A DNA stretch of 6,120 bases from Anaerolineaceae bacterium (GCA_014860845.1 JACZIY010000765.1:1-6120); one strand, 5' to 3'; shown: positions 1 to 6,120, counted from the first letter of the stretch. Notes: generated by a model from the letters alone, not told the origin. Numbers and translations are program-made.

Positions 1-1
1 G

Positions 2-211
2 GTGATGGAATCACAAAAATTACTCGATGCAGGTTTATTTGGACCTGGGAACCCAATGCCGGATATTGGCAATCGCATTGGTGATATTATTTTACTTGCC
101 AGGGATAATAATTATTTATGGTGGTCCGATGAAGAAAACCCACTAACCGGACGGCACGGTGGTTTATCAGCTCTGGATATGATCGTGCCGTTTGTGGCCA
201 TCCCATTATAG
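2..211 (+). CDS. Alkaline phosphatase superfamily protein (type I phosphodiesterase / nucleotide pyrophosphatase-like), C-terminal fragment
   Basis: Only the last 69 codons are in the window; the frame is open at the left edge and ends with TAG at 209-211. The visible peptide has an aspartate-rich turn (DIGNRIGDIILLARDN), then GRHGGLS, then a hydrophobic end of the form MIVPFVAIPL. In the alkaline phosphatase / phosphodiesterase superfamily, a late HGG-type motif carries a metal-binding histidine and is followed by a 'more-or-less E/D-M-x-VP' stretch just before the C-terminus, which this matches. Members hydrolyse phosphate mono- or diesters using two metal ions. The N-terminal half with the nucleophile is outside the window, so substrate and location cannot be judged. 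The in-frame ATG at 5-7 is internal to the gene, not its start. The next gene starts 23 bases downstream on the same strand, suggesting cotranscription. The family call is by motif recall, not a search. Confidence 0.72.
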   Translation: MMESQKLLDAGLFGPGNPMPDIGNRIGDIILLARDNNYLWWSDEENPLTGRHGGLSALDMIVPFVAIPL

Positions 212-223
212 AATTTCATTAAA

Positions 224-228
224 AAGGA
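224..228 (+). promoter_or_regulatory. Ribosome binding site of the lipoprotein nuclease gene
   Basis: AAGGA lies six bases before the ATG at 235, a near-ideal Shine-Dalgarno match and spacing. It fixes 235 as the true start of the nuclease frame. The 23-base gap after the upstream stop codon leaves little room for a separate promoter, which favours cotranscription with the phosphatase gene. Confidence 0.7.
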
Positions 229-234
229 TAAGTC

Positions 235-486
235 ATGCACAAAATTCATAGAGTCGCTATAGGTTTCATGGTTATCATTTTACTGGTGAGCTGTACCCAG
301 GAAATGACCCCTATTCCAACCCAATTTCCTGATATTACTCAAGAGCAAAATACTTTAACGGATCACCTTGTCATCAGTGAAATTTTGGCTGGAGTGGAAG
401 GAAATAATAATCTGGATTTTATTGAACTCTATAATCCCACACAGGAAATGGAAAATTTACAGGGTTATTCCTTATGGTATCAATAA
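235..486 (+). pseudogene. 5' part of a secreted lipoprotein nuclease gene: signal peptide plus first half of lamin-tail domain, cut by in-frame TAA
   Basis: This 83-residue piece starts with a lipoprotein signal peptide: basic n-region (MHKIHR), hydrophobic core to residue 19, and lipobox LVSC with the lipidated cysteine at residue 20. The +2 residue is Thr. A Thr/Pro-rich linker follows, then from about residue 44 the beginning of a lamin-tail domain (LVISEILAG, then NNNLDFIELYNP, then LQGYSLWY). The frame stops at TAA 484-486, in the middle of that domain. The piece beginning at 508 is in the same frame and supplies the rest of the domain (IPPNGHYLLLRENQ), so the two are one gene of 1154 codons plus stop, interrupted at codon 84. 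Taken alone, this product would be a half-domain lipoprotein that probably does not fold. It could instead be a sequencing or assembly error, a recent nonsense mutation, or, less likely, a read-through site. Confidence 0.8.
484..486 (+). other. In-frame TAA interrupting the lamin-tail domain at codon 84
   Basis: The codons on both sides encode one continuous lamin-tail domain (GYSLWYQ, stop, KKDQEDILIYSW), and no frameshift is needed to join them. A single substitution from TTA (Leu) would explain it; I recall a hydrophobic residue at this point in related proteins, but have no alignment. No other stop occurs in the remaining 1070 codons, so the lesion is either recent or not real. Confidence 0.85.
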
Positions 487-497
487 AAGAAAGATCA

Positions 498-503
498 AGA
501 GGA
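498..503 (+). promoter_or_regulatory. Shine-Dalgarno-like AGAGGA before a possible restart TTG at 508
   Basis: AGAGGA sits 11 bases after the TAA and four bases before the in-frame TTG at 508-510. It could allow ribosomes ending at 486 to restart. It is also simply the coding sequence for a Gln-Glu-Asp stretch, so it may be fortuitous. A restarted product would lack the signal peptide. Confidence 0.25.
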
Positions 504-507
504 TATA

Positions 508-3500
508 TTGATCTACTCATGGGAGACATCTGCTTTCATCCCTCCGAACGGTCACTATCTTCTTCTGAGAGAAAATCAATCCCTAGGATTCGAGGTAGAT
601 ACTTATTTTGATTATTCTCTTGTTCCTCAACGGGGAAGTCTGGCATTACGCTCAAGAAGTGAGGGAATTGTAGATCAGATAGCCTGGGGAGATACAGACG
701 CTGACTTTGTTGAAACAACGAGTGCTCCATCTTTTCCAAATGGATCTTCCCTGGAACGTTTACCCGGAGGACAGGCAGGAAATGGACAGGATCTCAATAA
801 TAATGCCGAAGATTTCATCACATCGAAATCTCCCAAACCACAGACCTCCGCCAGTCTCTCTACGCCTGAAACAGAAAAAGAACTTGAGCTGAAAGTAGAA
901 GTATCTGCGGATGCGAAACCTGGCAGTACGCTCGTTTATGATCTTGCCATTACTAACACATCCCAGAAAACCATTGATTCCGCTTTCTTACTTTTTCCAT
1001 TTCCGAAAGACCTGATTTATAAGAGTGGGTCAATTGATCCCGTTTTGGACACCAATCTGCTTCAATTCGAGCTCGGAGACTTATCCCCGAACACCACTGT
1101 GAATATACTTGTAACCTTTGAAACTCCCTGGAAATATACCACCATCACAGTTCCAGGTATTTTTGTTGATGCTCCAGGCATCAACGCACCCATCTTCAGT
1201 GGACCTATTCGAACGCGCGTGCAAGGTGGAGCAGTACCGATTGGCATTGCCCGAAATTTACTTGATGGTGAAGCTGTAATTGTTGAAGGCACCGCAACCA
1301 TGTATACTGGAGGATTCTATGCTGGGTCATCAGGAACAAAATTTTATATCGAAGATACCACTGGCGGTGTGCAGGTATATGTGCCAGGTGGTGCAGGAAA
1401 AGTGGACGTGCCTTTAGGAGCTTATGTGCAGGTAAAGGGCATTCCACAGCCTTATCGTGGAGCGATCGAGATCATCCCTTCACCAGAAGACGTCAGTGTT
1501 AACCGTCAACCAGTGGATCCATTCGCATGGGATTCGCGCGAAGTTTCTATCGATGAATTACTGGCTCAAACTTCGAATTTTCCTGGAAAGCTCGTCACTT
1601 TGAGTGGCGAGGTATCACGTGTGGAAGAATTCTCCTATAGCTACGAGATGGATCTGGTTGAAGATGAGAAATTGATCAGCGTGTATATTGATAAATTGAC
1701 CGAAATAAATGTTGAAATCATTGAACCGGGTCAGTATTACCAGGTCACTGGTATCGTTGAGATGGTGGATGATGAAATTCAGATTTATCCTCGTGTCCAG
1801 TCTGACCTGCTAGAAATTCAGGCACCAACAGTTACAATGATTGCCCAAATGCCAGTCAATTACGATCCCAATCAAATTTTCACCATTGACCTCATCGTTA
1901 ACAACCACCTGCCTGAAAATATTGAAAACCTGAATGTGTCCCTGGCAATCCCAGATGGCTTTATTGTGGATAAAGTATCCGATAATGGCATTCTCATGAA
2001 TGGTCAGATAAATTGGGAGTATGACTCCCTTCCCGGTGGTGGCACAGAGAGGATCTTCAGCATCTCAGGAACAATATCCAGGGCGATTGATTATCTTTTC
2101 CTGGAGAACTACACCTTAACCTATAATGATCAGAACACATCGATAATCGGGAATCCAATCTATAGTTTTCCAGGTGATTCTGTTCCAGTTTGGGCGATAC
2201 AAGGCAGAACATTCCGGTCTCCATACCTGCTGCAAAAAGTCAAAACGAGTGGCGTGGTGACAGCTGTCTTTCCAGAAATAGAGGGATTCTGGTTGCAGGG
2301 AGAAGAAGATCAGGATCCACTCACCTCACATGGTCTATTTGTCTATACCCAGGTTGTTGATCCCAACATCAAGCCCGGTGATCTTATAACCGTTCAGGGA
2401 ACAATTCACGAACCACATACTGAAACCCAACTATTCCTGGAAGATTGGCAAACCATCGCGACCAACCAGGTAATGCCGGCAGCTATCGCATTAGATCCAC
2501 CAATCGATGATATAGAAAGTGCAAAATATTATGAAACTTTGGAAGGAATGTTGGTTCAGGTTAGTGGCCCGGCTAAAGCAGTCTCTCCCACCAATAAATA
2601 TGGGGAAACAGCGTTGGTATTCCCAGGCTACGACGAGTCACATTTATTTCAGGGAAAATCGAATGGAATGGCGATCCGTGTGGATGATGGGTCGTTCGTT
2701 ACACATGCCGATCAATCAACGATGTCCTATGCAGCTGCAACAGGTGATACCCTCACGGATATTTATGGACCTTTGGCTTTCAATTATGGGTATTTCAAGA
2801 TTGAATCCGTCTCCCCCCCTCTCGTTGATAAGAATCCAATCATAATTGATGCACTACCACAAACAGCAAACAATGAATTTCGGATCATGACCTGGAACGT
2901 TGAAAATCTCTTTGATTTTCTGGAACCTCATCCCAGTGATCCTTCCTTACCTACCGTCGCGGAGTATCGGGTCTGGCTGGAGAAAATTGCCAATACGATT
3001 CTCCTGGCTGATTATCCTGCAGTTATTGGATTTCAGGAAGTTGAACATATAGGCGTATTGGAAGATATTGCTGAACATTCAATTTTGCAGGCATTGGATT
3101 ACCAGGCTGTATTGATAGAAGGTTCAGATAGCCGTGGGATCGATGTTGGTTACCTTGTGCGTGGGGATGTTTTGATCAATAATGTGCAGCAATTCCCGGC
3201 CCCGAACGAATTAACACCACGCCGACCCTTAATGCTGGAGGTGCAAATCGAACTGGGAACAGATAACAGAACTATTTACCTGCTCAACAATCATTTTCTC
3301 TCCATGAGCGGGGGTGAACAAGCCACTGAACCACGCCGCGTTGCCCAGGCAGCCTGGAATGGGGAGCTTGTAAACCAAATATTGCAGGAAAATCCGGATG
3401 CCTTGGTGATTGTAATGGGTGATTTGAACTCTTATTATGACTCACCACCCATAAACACACTACTATCCTTCGGAATGATTCATGCTTTTGATCGACTACT

Positions 3501-3699
3501 ACCAGAGGAACGCTACACTTACATTTATCAAGGAATCGCTCAGGTACTCGATCATATTCTTGTAAATGCGTTGTTCGAGGACTCAATATCAAGCGTAGAC
3601 ATTCTGCATGTGAATGCAGATTATCCGTTGCAGTTGCCTGGTGATACATCTGTTTTACACAAATCAGATCATGACCCGGTGGTGGTGACGTTCCGATGA
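508..3699 (+). CDS. Multidomain extracellular nuclease (lamin-tail, DUF11-like, OB-fold, EEP endonuclease), main part of the interrupted gene
   Basis: Numbering is from the ATG at 235. The domains are: end of lamin-tail domain (to about 190); a DUF11/CARDB-like beta-sandwich (about 218-332); two OB-fold-like domains (about 333-422 and 437-529); a second DUF11-like domain (530-645); an OB-fold nuclease-associated region (650-870) with GVVTAVFPEIEGFWLQG and YYETLEGMLVQVSGP; and a C-terminal EEP (DNase I-like) domain (880-1154). The EEP catalytic set is complete: N888 in TWNVENLF, E935 in FQEVEH, H1020 in NNHF, D1063 and N1065 in MGDLNS, D1106 in LDHIL, and D1145/H1146 in SDHDP. The layout resembles secreted nucleases of the ExeM/NucH type, which degrade extracellular DNA or RNA with divalent metal. 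With its N-terminal piece it would be a surface-anchored lipoprotein; started at TTG 508 it would have no export signal. The 508 start is only the first possible start after the stop codon. The gene ends in TGA at 3697-3699, facing the acyltransferase gene. Confidence 0.85.
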   Translation: MIYSWETSAFIPPNGHYLLLRENQSLGFEVDTYFDYSLVPQRGSLALRSRSEGIVDQIAWGDTDADFVETTSAPSFPNGSSLERLPGGQAGNGQDLNNNAEDFITSKSPKPQTSASLSTPETEKELELKVEVSADAKPGSTLVYDLAITNTSQKTIDSAFLLFPFPKDLIYKSGSIDPVLDTNLLQFELGDLSPNTTVNILVTFETPWKYTTITVPGIFVDAPGINAPIFSGPIRTRVQGGAVPIGIARNLLDGEAVIVEGTATMYTGGFYAGSSGTKFYIEDTTGGVQVYVPGGAGKVDVPLGAYVQVKGIPQPYRGAIEIIPSPEDVSVNRQPVDPFAWDSREVSIDELLAQTSNFPGKLVTLSGEVSRVEEFSYSYEMDLVEDEKLISVYIDKLTEINVEIIEPGQYYQVTGIVEMVDDEIQIYPRVQSDLLEIQAPTVTMIAQMPVNYDPNQIFTIDLIVNNHLPENIENLNVSLAIPDGFIVDKVSDNGILMNGQINWEYDSLPGGGTERIFSISGTISRAIDYLFLENYTLTYNDQNTSIIGNPIYSFPGDSVPVWAIQGRTFRSPYLLQKVKTSGVVTAVFPEIEGFWLQGEEDQDPLTSHGLFVYTQVVDPNIKPGDLITVQGTIHEPHTETQLFLEDWQTIATNQVMPAAIALDPPIDDIESAKYYETLEGMLVQVSGPAKAVSPTNKYGETALVFPGYDESHLFQGKSNGMAIRVDDGSFVTHADQSTMSYAAATGDTLTDIYGPLAFNYGYFKIESVSPPLVDKNPIIIDALPQTANNEFRIMTWNVENLFDFLEPHPSDPSLPTVAEYRVWLEKIANTILLADYPAVIGFQEVEHIGVLEDIAEHSILQALDYQAVLIEGSDSRGIDVGYLVRGDVLINNVQQFPAPNELTPRRPLMLEVQIELGTDNRTIYLLNNHFLSMSGGEQATEPRRVAQAAWNGELVNQILQENPDALVIVMGDLNSYYDSPPINTLLSFGMIHAFDRLLPEERYTYIYQGIAQVLDHILVNALFEDSISSVDILHVNADYPLQLPGDTSVLHKSDHDPVVVTFR

Positions 3700-3702
3700 G
3701 AT

Positions 3703-4512
3703 TTACATTGGAATTTGATTCAACAATGAACCATTTTCCACCAATTTCTTCAAACGTTGCATAAACCTTGCTGCGGGAGCACCGTCCACAACATCATGAT
3801 CAAAACTCACGGTAACGCTGATAAATTCATGAACCTCGATTTCATTTTTCACCACACAGGGTTTTCTTCCTAATCCACCAAGGGTTATCTGCAAAGTATG
3901 ATTGGGTTGAGGAATACCCCACCCGCTACCAGTTCCAAACATCCCGATGGAGGAAACCAGTACAGTCCCATATAAATTCTTAACCAATTTTGGATTTTTC
4001 ATCAGTATTGATAAAAATAAACGTCGGAGAAACCCTGGTAAACGAACAAACAGGTCTATCGCTTTTGATTCCCGACTTTCCTGATGGTGGGTTTGAAAAA
4101 TTTTCACTTCTTCATGAATCTCATCAATGGTCATATGATTTACACCCCTGATAATATGTGGGCGGATCATTTTTTGTCCATCTACTTCAACCTCAAATAA
4201 CATGTTGACGTCCACATCATTAAAAATAATGAGCTCGTTTTTCCAGTTTCGATACGCTTGAATGTTTTTATCCAATTCCATAGCCTGACCAAGGCAAGCT
4301 AAGAAGTACTCATTGAAAAATATTGCTTTTCCCGTTTGTTTTCTGAGTTGTCGGATGAGATCACGTGCATGGGTAATATCAAATTCAACCAATCCGTGAA
4401 TGGTGTGTTTATTGCGAGCCATACGACCGCCATCCACCATCAATAATCTTGATCTGGGATAGGGAATTCTGGTATATCCATGGGTTTTTATATCCTGAGA
4501 TTGATCTTTCAT
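3703..4512 (-). CDS. Stand-alone 2-oxoacid dehydrogenase E2-type acyltransferase domain protein
   Basis: This 269-residue protein is the catalytic (CAT-like) acyltransferase domain of E2 components without the lipoyl or subunit-binding domains. Visible signatures are RMARNKHTIHGLVEFDIT (about 30-47), aligning with the start of the E2 catalytic domain; GTVLVSSIGMFG (182-193), matching the conserved core strand; and SFDHDVVDGAPAARF (236-250) with the HxxxDG active-site motif (H239, D243, G244). Classical E2 enzymes usually have DHRxxDG; here the Arg is Asp. A segment at about 153-180 (FVRLPGFLRRLFLSILM) is hydrophobic and basic and could be amphipathic, suggesting membrane contact. E2 enzymes move acyl groups from lipoamide to CoA; without a lipoyl domain, donor and acceptor here are unknown. 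ATG 4512 is preceded by AGGG at a 6-base spacing. It lies 13 bases after the glycosyltransferase stop codon, so the two are probably one operon. It could belong to a resistance-type or small-molecule acyltransferase group instead. Confidence 0.85.
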   Translation of the reverse strand: MKDQSQDIKTHGYTRIPYPRSRLLMVDGGRMARNKHTIHGLVEFDITHARDLIRQLRKQTGKAIFFNEYFLACLGQAMELDKNIQAYRNWKNELIIFNDVDVNMLFEVEVDGQKMIRPHIIRGVNHMTIDEIHEEVKIFQTHHQESRESKAIDLFVRLPGFLRRLFLSILMKNPKLVKNLYGTVLVSSIGMFGTGSGWGIPQPNHTLQITLGGLGRKPCVVKNEIEVHEFISVTVSFDHDVVDGAPAARFMQRLKKLVENGSLLNQIPM

Positions 4513-4518
4513 GTTGTA

Positions 4519-4522
4519 CCCT
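4519..4522 (-). promoter_or_regulatory. Ribosome binding site of the E2-like acyltransferase gene
   Basis: On the minus strand AGGG precedes the ATG at 4512 by six bases, inside the 13-base gap after the glycosyltransferase stop codon. It supports this start over the internal Met25 and Met31, and supports coupled translation of the two genes. Confidence 0.5.
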
Positions 4523-4525
4523 GAC

Positions 4526-5782
4526 TTATTTTATTAACTTTTGAACAACGTTTACTGCATTTTGAACGCCATTTTCAGCGCGTATTAACTCACCTATCAT
4601 CCTAGAACGTTTTATGATCTCGGAATTGGTTGTAACACTCGTAATTGCTTCGGATAAATTATTCACCGTTAATTTCTTATGCGGAATGGGACTTGAGCCA
4701 ACTCCCAACGTTTTACTCCGTGCACCCCAAAATGGCTGATCTAAAATAAATGGAACTATTACCGAAGGAACACCGGCTCTCAAAACCTCCGCTGTGGTTC
4801 CTGCTCCACCATGATGAACAACAGCTGCCATCTGTGGAAATAACCAATGGTGGGGGGCTTTATCCAGAACGAAAACGTTTTCTGAAGTCAAATTTGTTTT
4901 TAACCCCCCCCAACCTGTAAGCAATACCCCTCTTTGTTTACTTTTTTCTAGTGCCCCAAAAACGATGTTCGCCAATTTTTCCGGTTCCTGACCTCCCATG
5001 CTCCCAAACCCAATGTAGATAGGTTTCTTCCCATTGTTCAGGAATTGAATCAATTCTGAAGGTGGTTGCCAATCTTCATCTGAGTCAAGAAATAAATAAC
5101 CGGTGATATTAATATTCTCAGGCCAATCCACGGGATGAGGAATAATGTAATTGCTGTATGCACTTAACATTGGTCTTGATTTTAAACCTCTGATGAAATC
5201 AGATCCATGATAATCCGGTAAGTTCAGCTTTTTTCGTATATCACGCACAAATGGTCGATACCATAACCAAACGACGTATAACATCAGCAAGCCAGATAAA
5301 TGATTATGGATTTTTCCCAGGTTTTTTTGGATTGGCCATGATGGCGCAGGAAAACTTCCTGTTGGAAGTAATGGTGTGGGTTCTACATGAATCAGCGGAA
5401 TTTGTAATGCGTCGGAAATGGCAACAGCAAAAGCGCTGAAAACTCCGAGGCTAATCAATGCATCTGATTTCTGACAGGTTGAATAAAGATCTTCAGTCAT
5501 TTCGCGAATTACCGGTGCAATTAATGTTCGTATGGTTTGAATGGATCTTAAAGGATTTCGACCGCCCTTTTCCATAAATTTTCGCCCAGTCTCACTGGCC
5601 ATGATTTTTCGAACATCACCCCGCAGCGGAGAAAATTCCAATCCATGTTCCGAGATGAATTCCGCAAAATCAGAGGGAGCTGCAATGTTGATCTGAAATC
5701 CGTTTTGTTGGAGACCTTTGGCCAATGCGACGCAAGGTTGAATATCCCCTTGTGATCCTGCTGCAAAAATTGTGATCTTCAT
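4526..5782 (-). CDS. GT1-family glycosyltransferase (UDP-glucosyltransferase, sterol 3-beta-glucosyltransferase-like)
   Basis: The 418-residue, GT-B-fold enzyme probably transfers a sugar from a nucleotide donor to a lipid or other hydrophobic acceptor at the inner face of the membrane. The N-terminal Rossmann half begins with MKITIFAAGSQGDIQP; GSQGD (9-13) is typical of the sterol-glucosyltransferase and antibiotic-glycosyltransferase branch. The C-terminal half has IGFGSMGG (257-264), APHHWLFPQM (309-318), HHGGAGTTAEVLRAGVPSVI (323-342) and FILDQPFWGAR (345-355), which together form the donor-binding signature. D348 and Q349 are the usual sugar-contacting pair. The order and wording fit the UGT80 / GtfB-type group; there is no extra PH or GRAM domain as in fungal sterol enzymes, and 418 residues is the usual bacterial length. 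Because most bacteria make no sterols, the acceptor could be a hopanoid, diacylglycerol, carotenoid or polyketide. The ATG at 5782 has only a weak upstream purine stretch (AGAAG). It is followed after 13 bases by the acyltransferase gene. Confidence 0.9.
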   Translation of the reverse strand: MKITIFAAGSQGDIQPCVALAKGLQQNGFQINIAAPSDFAEFISEHGLEFSPLRGDVRKIMASETGRKFMEKGGRNPLRSIQTIRTLIAPVIREMTEDLYSTCQKSDALISLGVFSAFAVAISDALQIPLIHVEPTPLLPTGSFPAPSWPIQKNLGKIHNHLSGLLMLYVVWLWYRPFVRDIRKKLNLPDYHGSDFIRGLKSRPMLSAYSNYIIPHPVDWPENINITGYLFLDSDEDWQPPSELIQFLNNGKKPIYIGFGSMGGQEPEKLANIVFGALEKSKQRGVLLTGWGGLKTNLTSENVFVLDKAPHHWLFPQMAAVVHHGGAGTTAEVLRAGVPSVIVPFILDQPFWGARSKTLGVGSSPIPHKKLTVNNLSEAITSVTTNSEIIKRSRMIGELIRAENGVQNAVNVVQKLIK

Positions 5783-5940
5783 ATGTTCGACCGCTTCTGT
5801 AATATTGGTGGTTTACTCTTGCAGATCAAGTTAAATGATTGGTAGAAAAGATTTCAGATGATTATACTTTGATAAAATGATTTTAACGAATCCATAAAGA
5901 AATAATTGATCTCTAAGAGTTTCTTGGAATAGCATGCTAA
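5783..5940. other. Intergenic region holding the putative promoter of the glycosyltransferase operon
   Basis: These 158 AT-rich bases lie between the CPBP protease stop and the glycosyltransferase start. The region holds a perfect -10 hexamer on the minus strand. A weak inverted repeat (AAGAAA at about 5898-5903 with TTTCTT at about 5928-5933) has no useful T-run, so I do not call a terminator. The longest reading frames that cross it (minus strand, 5831-6052) overlap the protease gene in another frame and show no family resemblance. Confidence 0.5.
5861..5889 (-). promoter_or_regulatory. Possible sigma-70-type promoter for the glycosyltransferase-acyltransferase operon
   Basis: On the minus strand a perfect TATAAT (5861-5866) follows TCGTTA (5884-5889) at a 17-base spacing. 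The -35 match is poor (three of six bases to TTGACA). Transcription from here would give a leader of about 70 bases before the ATG at 5782. In AT-rich DNA a TATAAT can occur by chance, so this is a prediction from position and spacing only. Confidence 0.4.
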
Positions 5941-6120
5941 TTACATTTTTGAGATAAACAGACCGATAACTGTAGCTGCAACATTCGCAAAGTTGTGTGA
6001 AAGAATTGGCCCAACTAAACTTTTGGTTTTGATTAACATGAATGAATAACATGTACCCGAAAAAAGAGCCAGGAGAACTTGGGTTGCATCAATGTGTGTG
6101 ATTTGAAATGAGGTCATATC
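5941..6120 (-). CDS. CPBP-family intramembrane metalloprotease, C-terminal fragment
   Basis: The last 59 codons are present on the minus strand, ending in TAA at 5941-5943; the 5' end lies beyond the right edge. The frame reads hydrophobic VLLALFSGTCYSFMLIKT, then SLVGPILSHNFANVAATVIG, and ends FISKM. The 'T-x-SL-x-GPI-x-H-x-x-x-N' pattern is the last conserved helix of CPBP (Abi, CAAX-protease and bacteriocin-processing) proteases, with the HxxxN metal-site motif (HNFAN) intact. The family normally has four conserved motifs (EExxxR, FxxxH and HxxxN/D among them); the earlier ones are outside the window. These are multi-pass membrane proteins with roles in processing or resistance to small peptides. 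The reading frame usually reported over this stretch (minus strand 5831-6052) is in another phase and looks spurious. The family call rests on about 60 residues. Confidence 0.75.
   Translation of the reverse strand, partial: DMTSFQITHIDATQVLLALFSGTCYSFMLIKTKSLVGPILSHNFANVAATVIGLFISKM

Noticed and set aside
484..486. Genetic-code change with TAA read as an amino acid
   Set aside because: TAA ends the glycosyltransferase, acyltransferase and CPBP genes in the same window, and TAG and TGA also act as stops.
235..486. A separate small lipoprotein gene
   Set aside because: Its lamin-tail domain is only half complete and continues in the same frame after the TAA, so it is the 5' part of the nuclease gene.
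2519..2845. 108-codon open frame on the plus strand in another phase of the nuclease gene
   Set aside because: It overlaps the conserved OB-fold region and its product is a Met/Arg/Ser-rich shadow without family features.
3284..3649. 121-codon open frame on the minus strand within the nuclease
   Set aside because: It is antisense to the conserved EEP domain, has no recognisable motif and an atypical composition; the plus-strand frame explains the sequence fully.
5895..5935. Possible hairpin terminator after the CPBP protease gene
   Set aside because: The inverted repeat is AT-rich with a long loop and there is no T-run downstream on the minus strand.
5831..6052. 73-codon minus-strand frame near the right edge
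   Set aside because: It overlaps the CPBP protease C-terminus, which has the real motif in another frame; this one has no family resemblance and no clear ribosome binding site.

Overview
The window most likely comes from an uncultured Chloroflexota bacterium, probably class Anaerolineae. This is inferred from protein style only: a large secreted lipoprotein nuclease with a lamin-tail domain, DUF11-like and OB-fold modules, a stand-alone E2-type acyltransferase of a kind I associate with Chloroflexota and Actinobacteria, and moderate-to-low GC. There is no rRNA or other marker gene to confirm it. TAA, TAG and TGA all end genes here, so the standard code applies.

Layout. Positions 2-211 (+) are the C-terminal end of an alkaline-phosphatase-superfamily (type I phosphodiesterase / nucleotide pyrophosphatase-like) protein. 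Twenty-three bases later, at 235, a lipoprotein gene begins and runs in a single reading frame to 3699. It encodes signal peptide and lipobox, lamin-tail domain, DUF11-like domain, two OB-fold domains, a second DUF11-like domain, an OB-fold nuclease-associated region and an endonuclease/exonuclease/phosphatase (EEP) domain with all its catalytic motifs. The frame is broken once, by a TAA at 484-486 inside the lamin-tail domain. The upstream piece carries the export signal and the downstream piece carries the enzyme.

The right half is on the minus strand. It reads from a partial CPBP-family intramembrane protease gene (5941-6120, C-terminal end only), through a 158-base intergenic region with a good -10 box, into a GT1 glycosyltransferase of the sterol-glucosyltransferase type (4526-5782). 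Thirteen bases further is a stand-alone 2-oxoacid-dehydrogenase E2-type acyltransferase domain protein (3703-4512). The acyltransferase and nuclease genes converge with only three bases between their stop codons.

How the genes may work together (inference): the phosphatase and nuclease look cotranscribed and could degrade extracellular nucleic acid and release phosphate. The glycosyltransferase and acyltransferase form a two-gene operon that may modify a lipid or other small acceptor by glycosyl and acyl transfer. I see no mobile element, CRISPR array, tRNA or rRNA. The points most worth following are the in-frame stop in an otherwise intact nuclease and the glycosyltransferase/E2-like pair.
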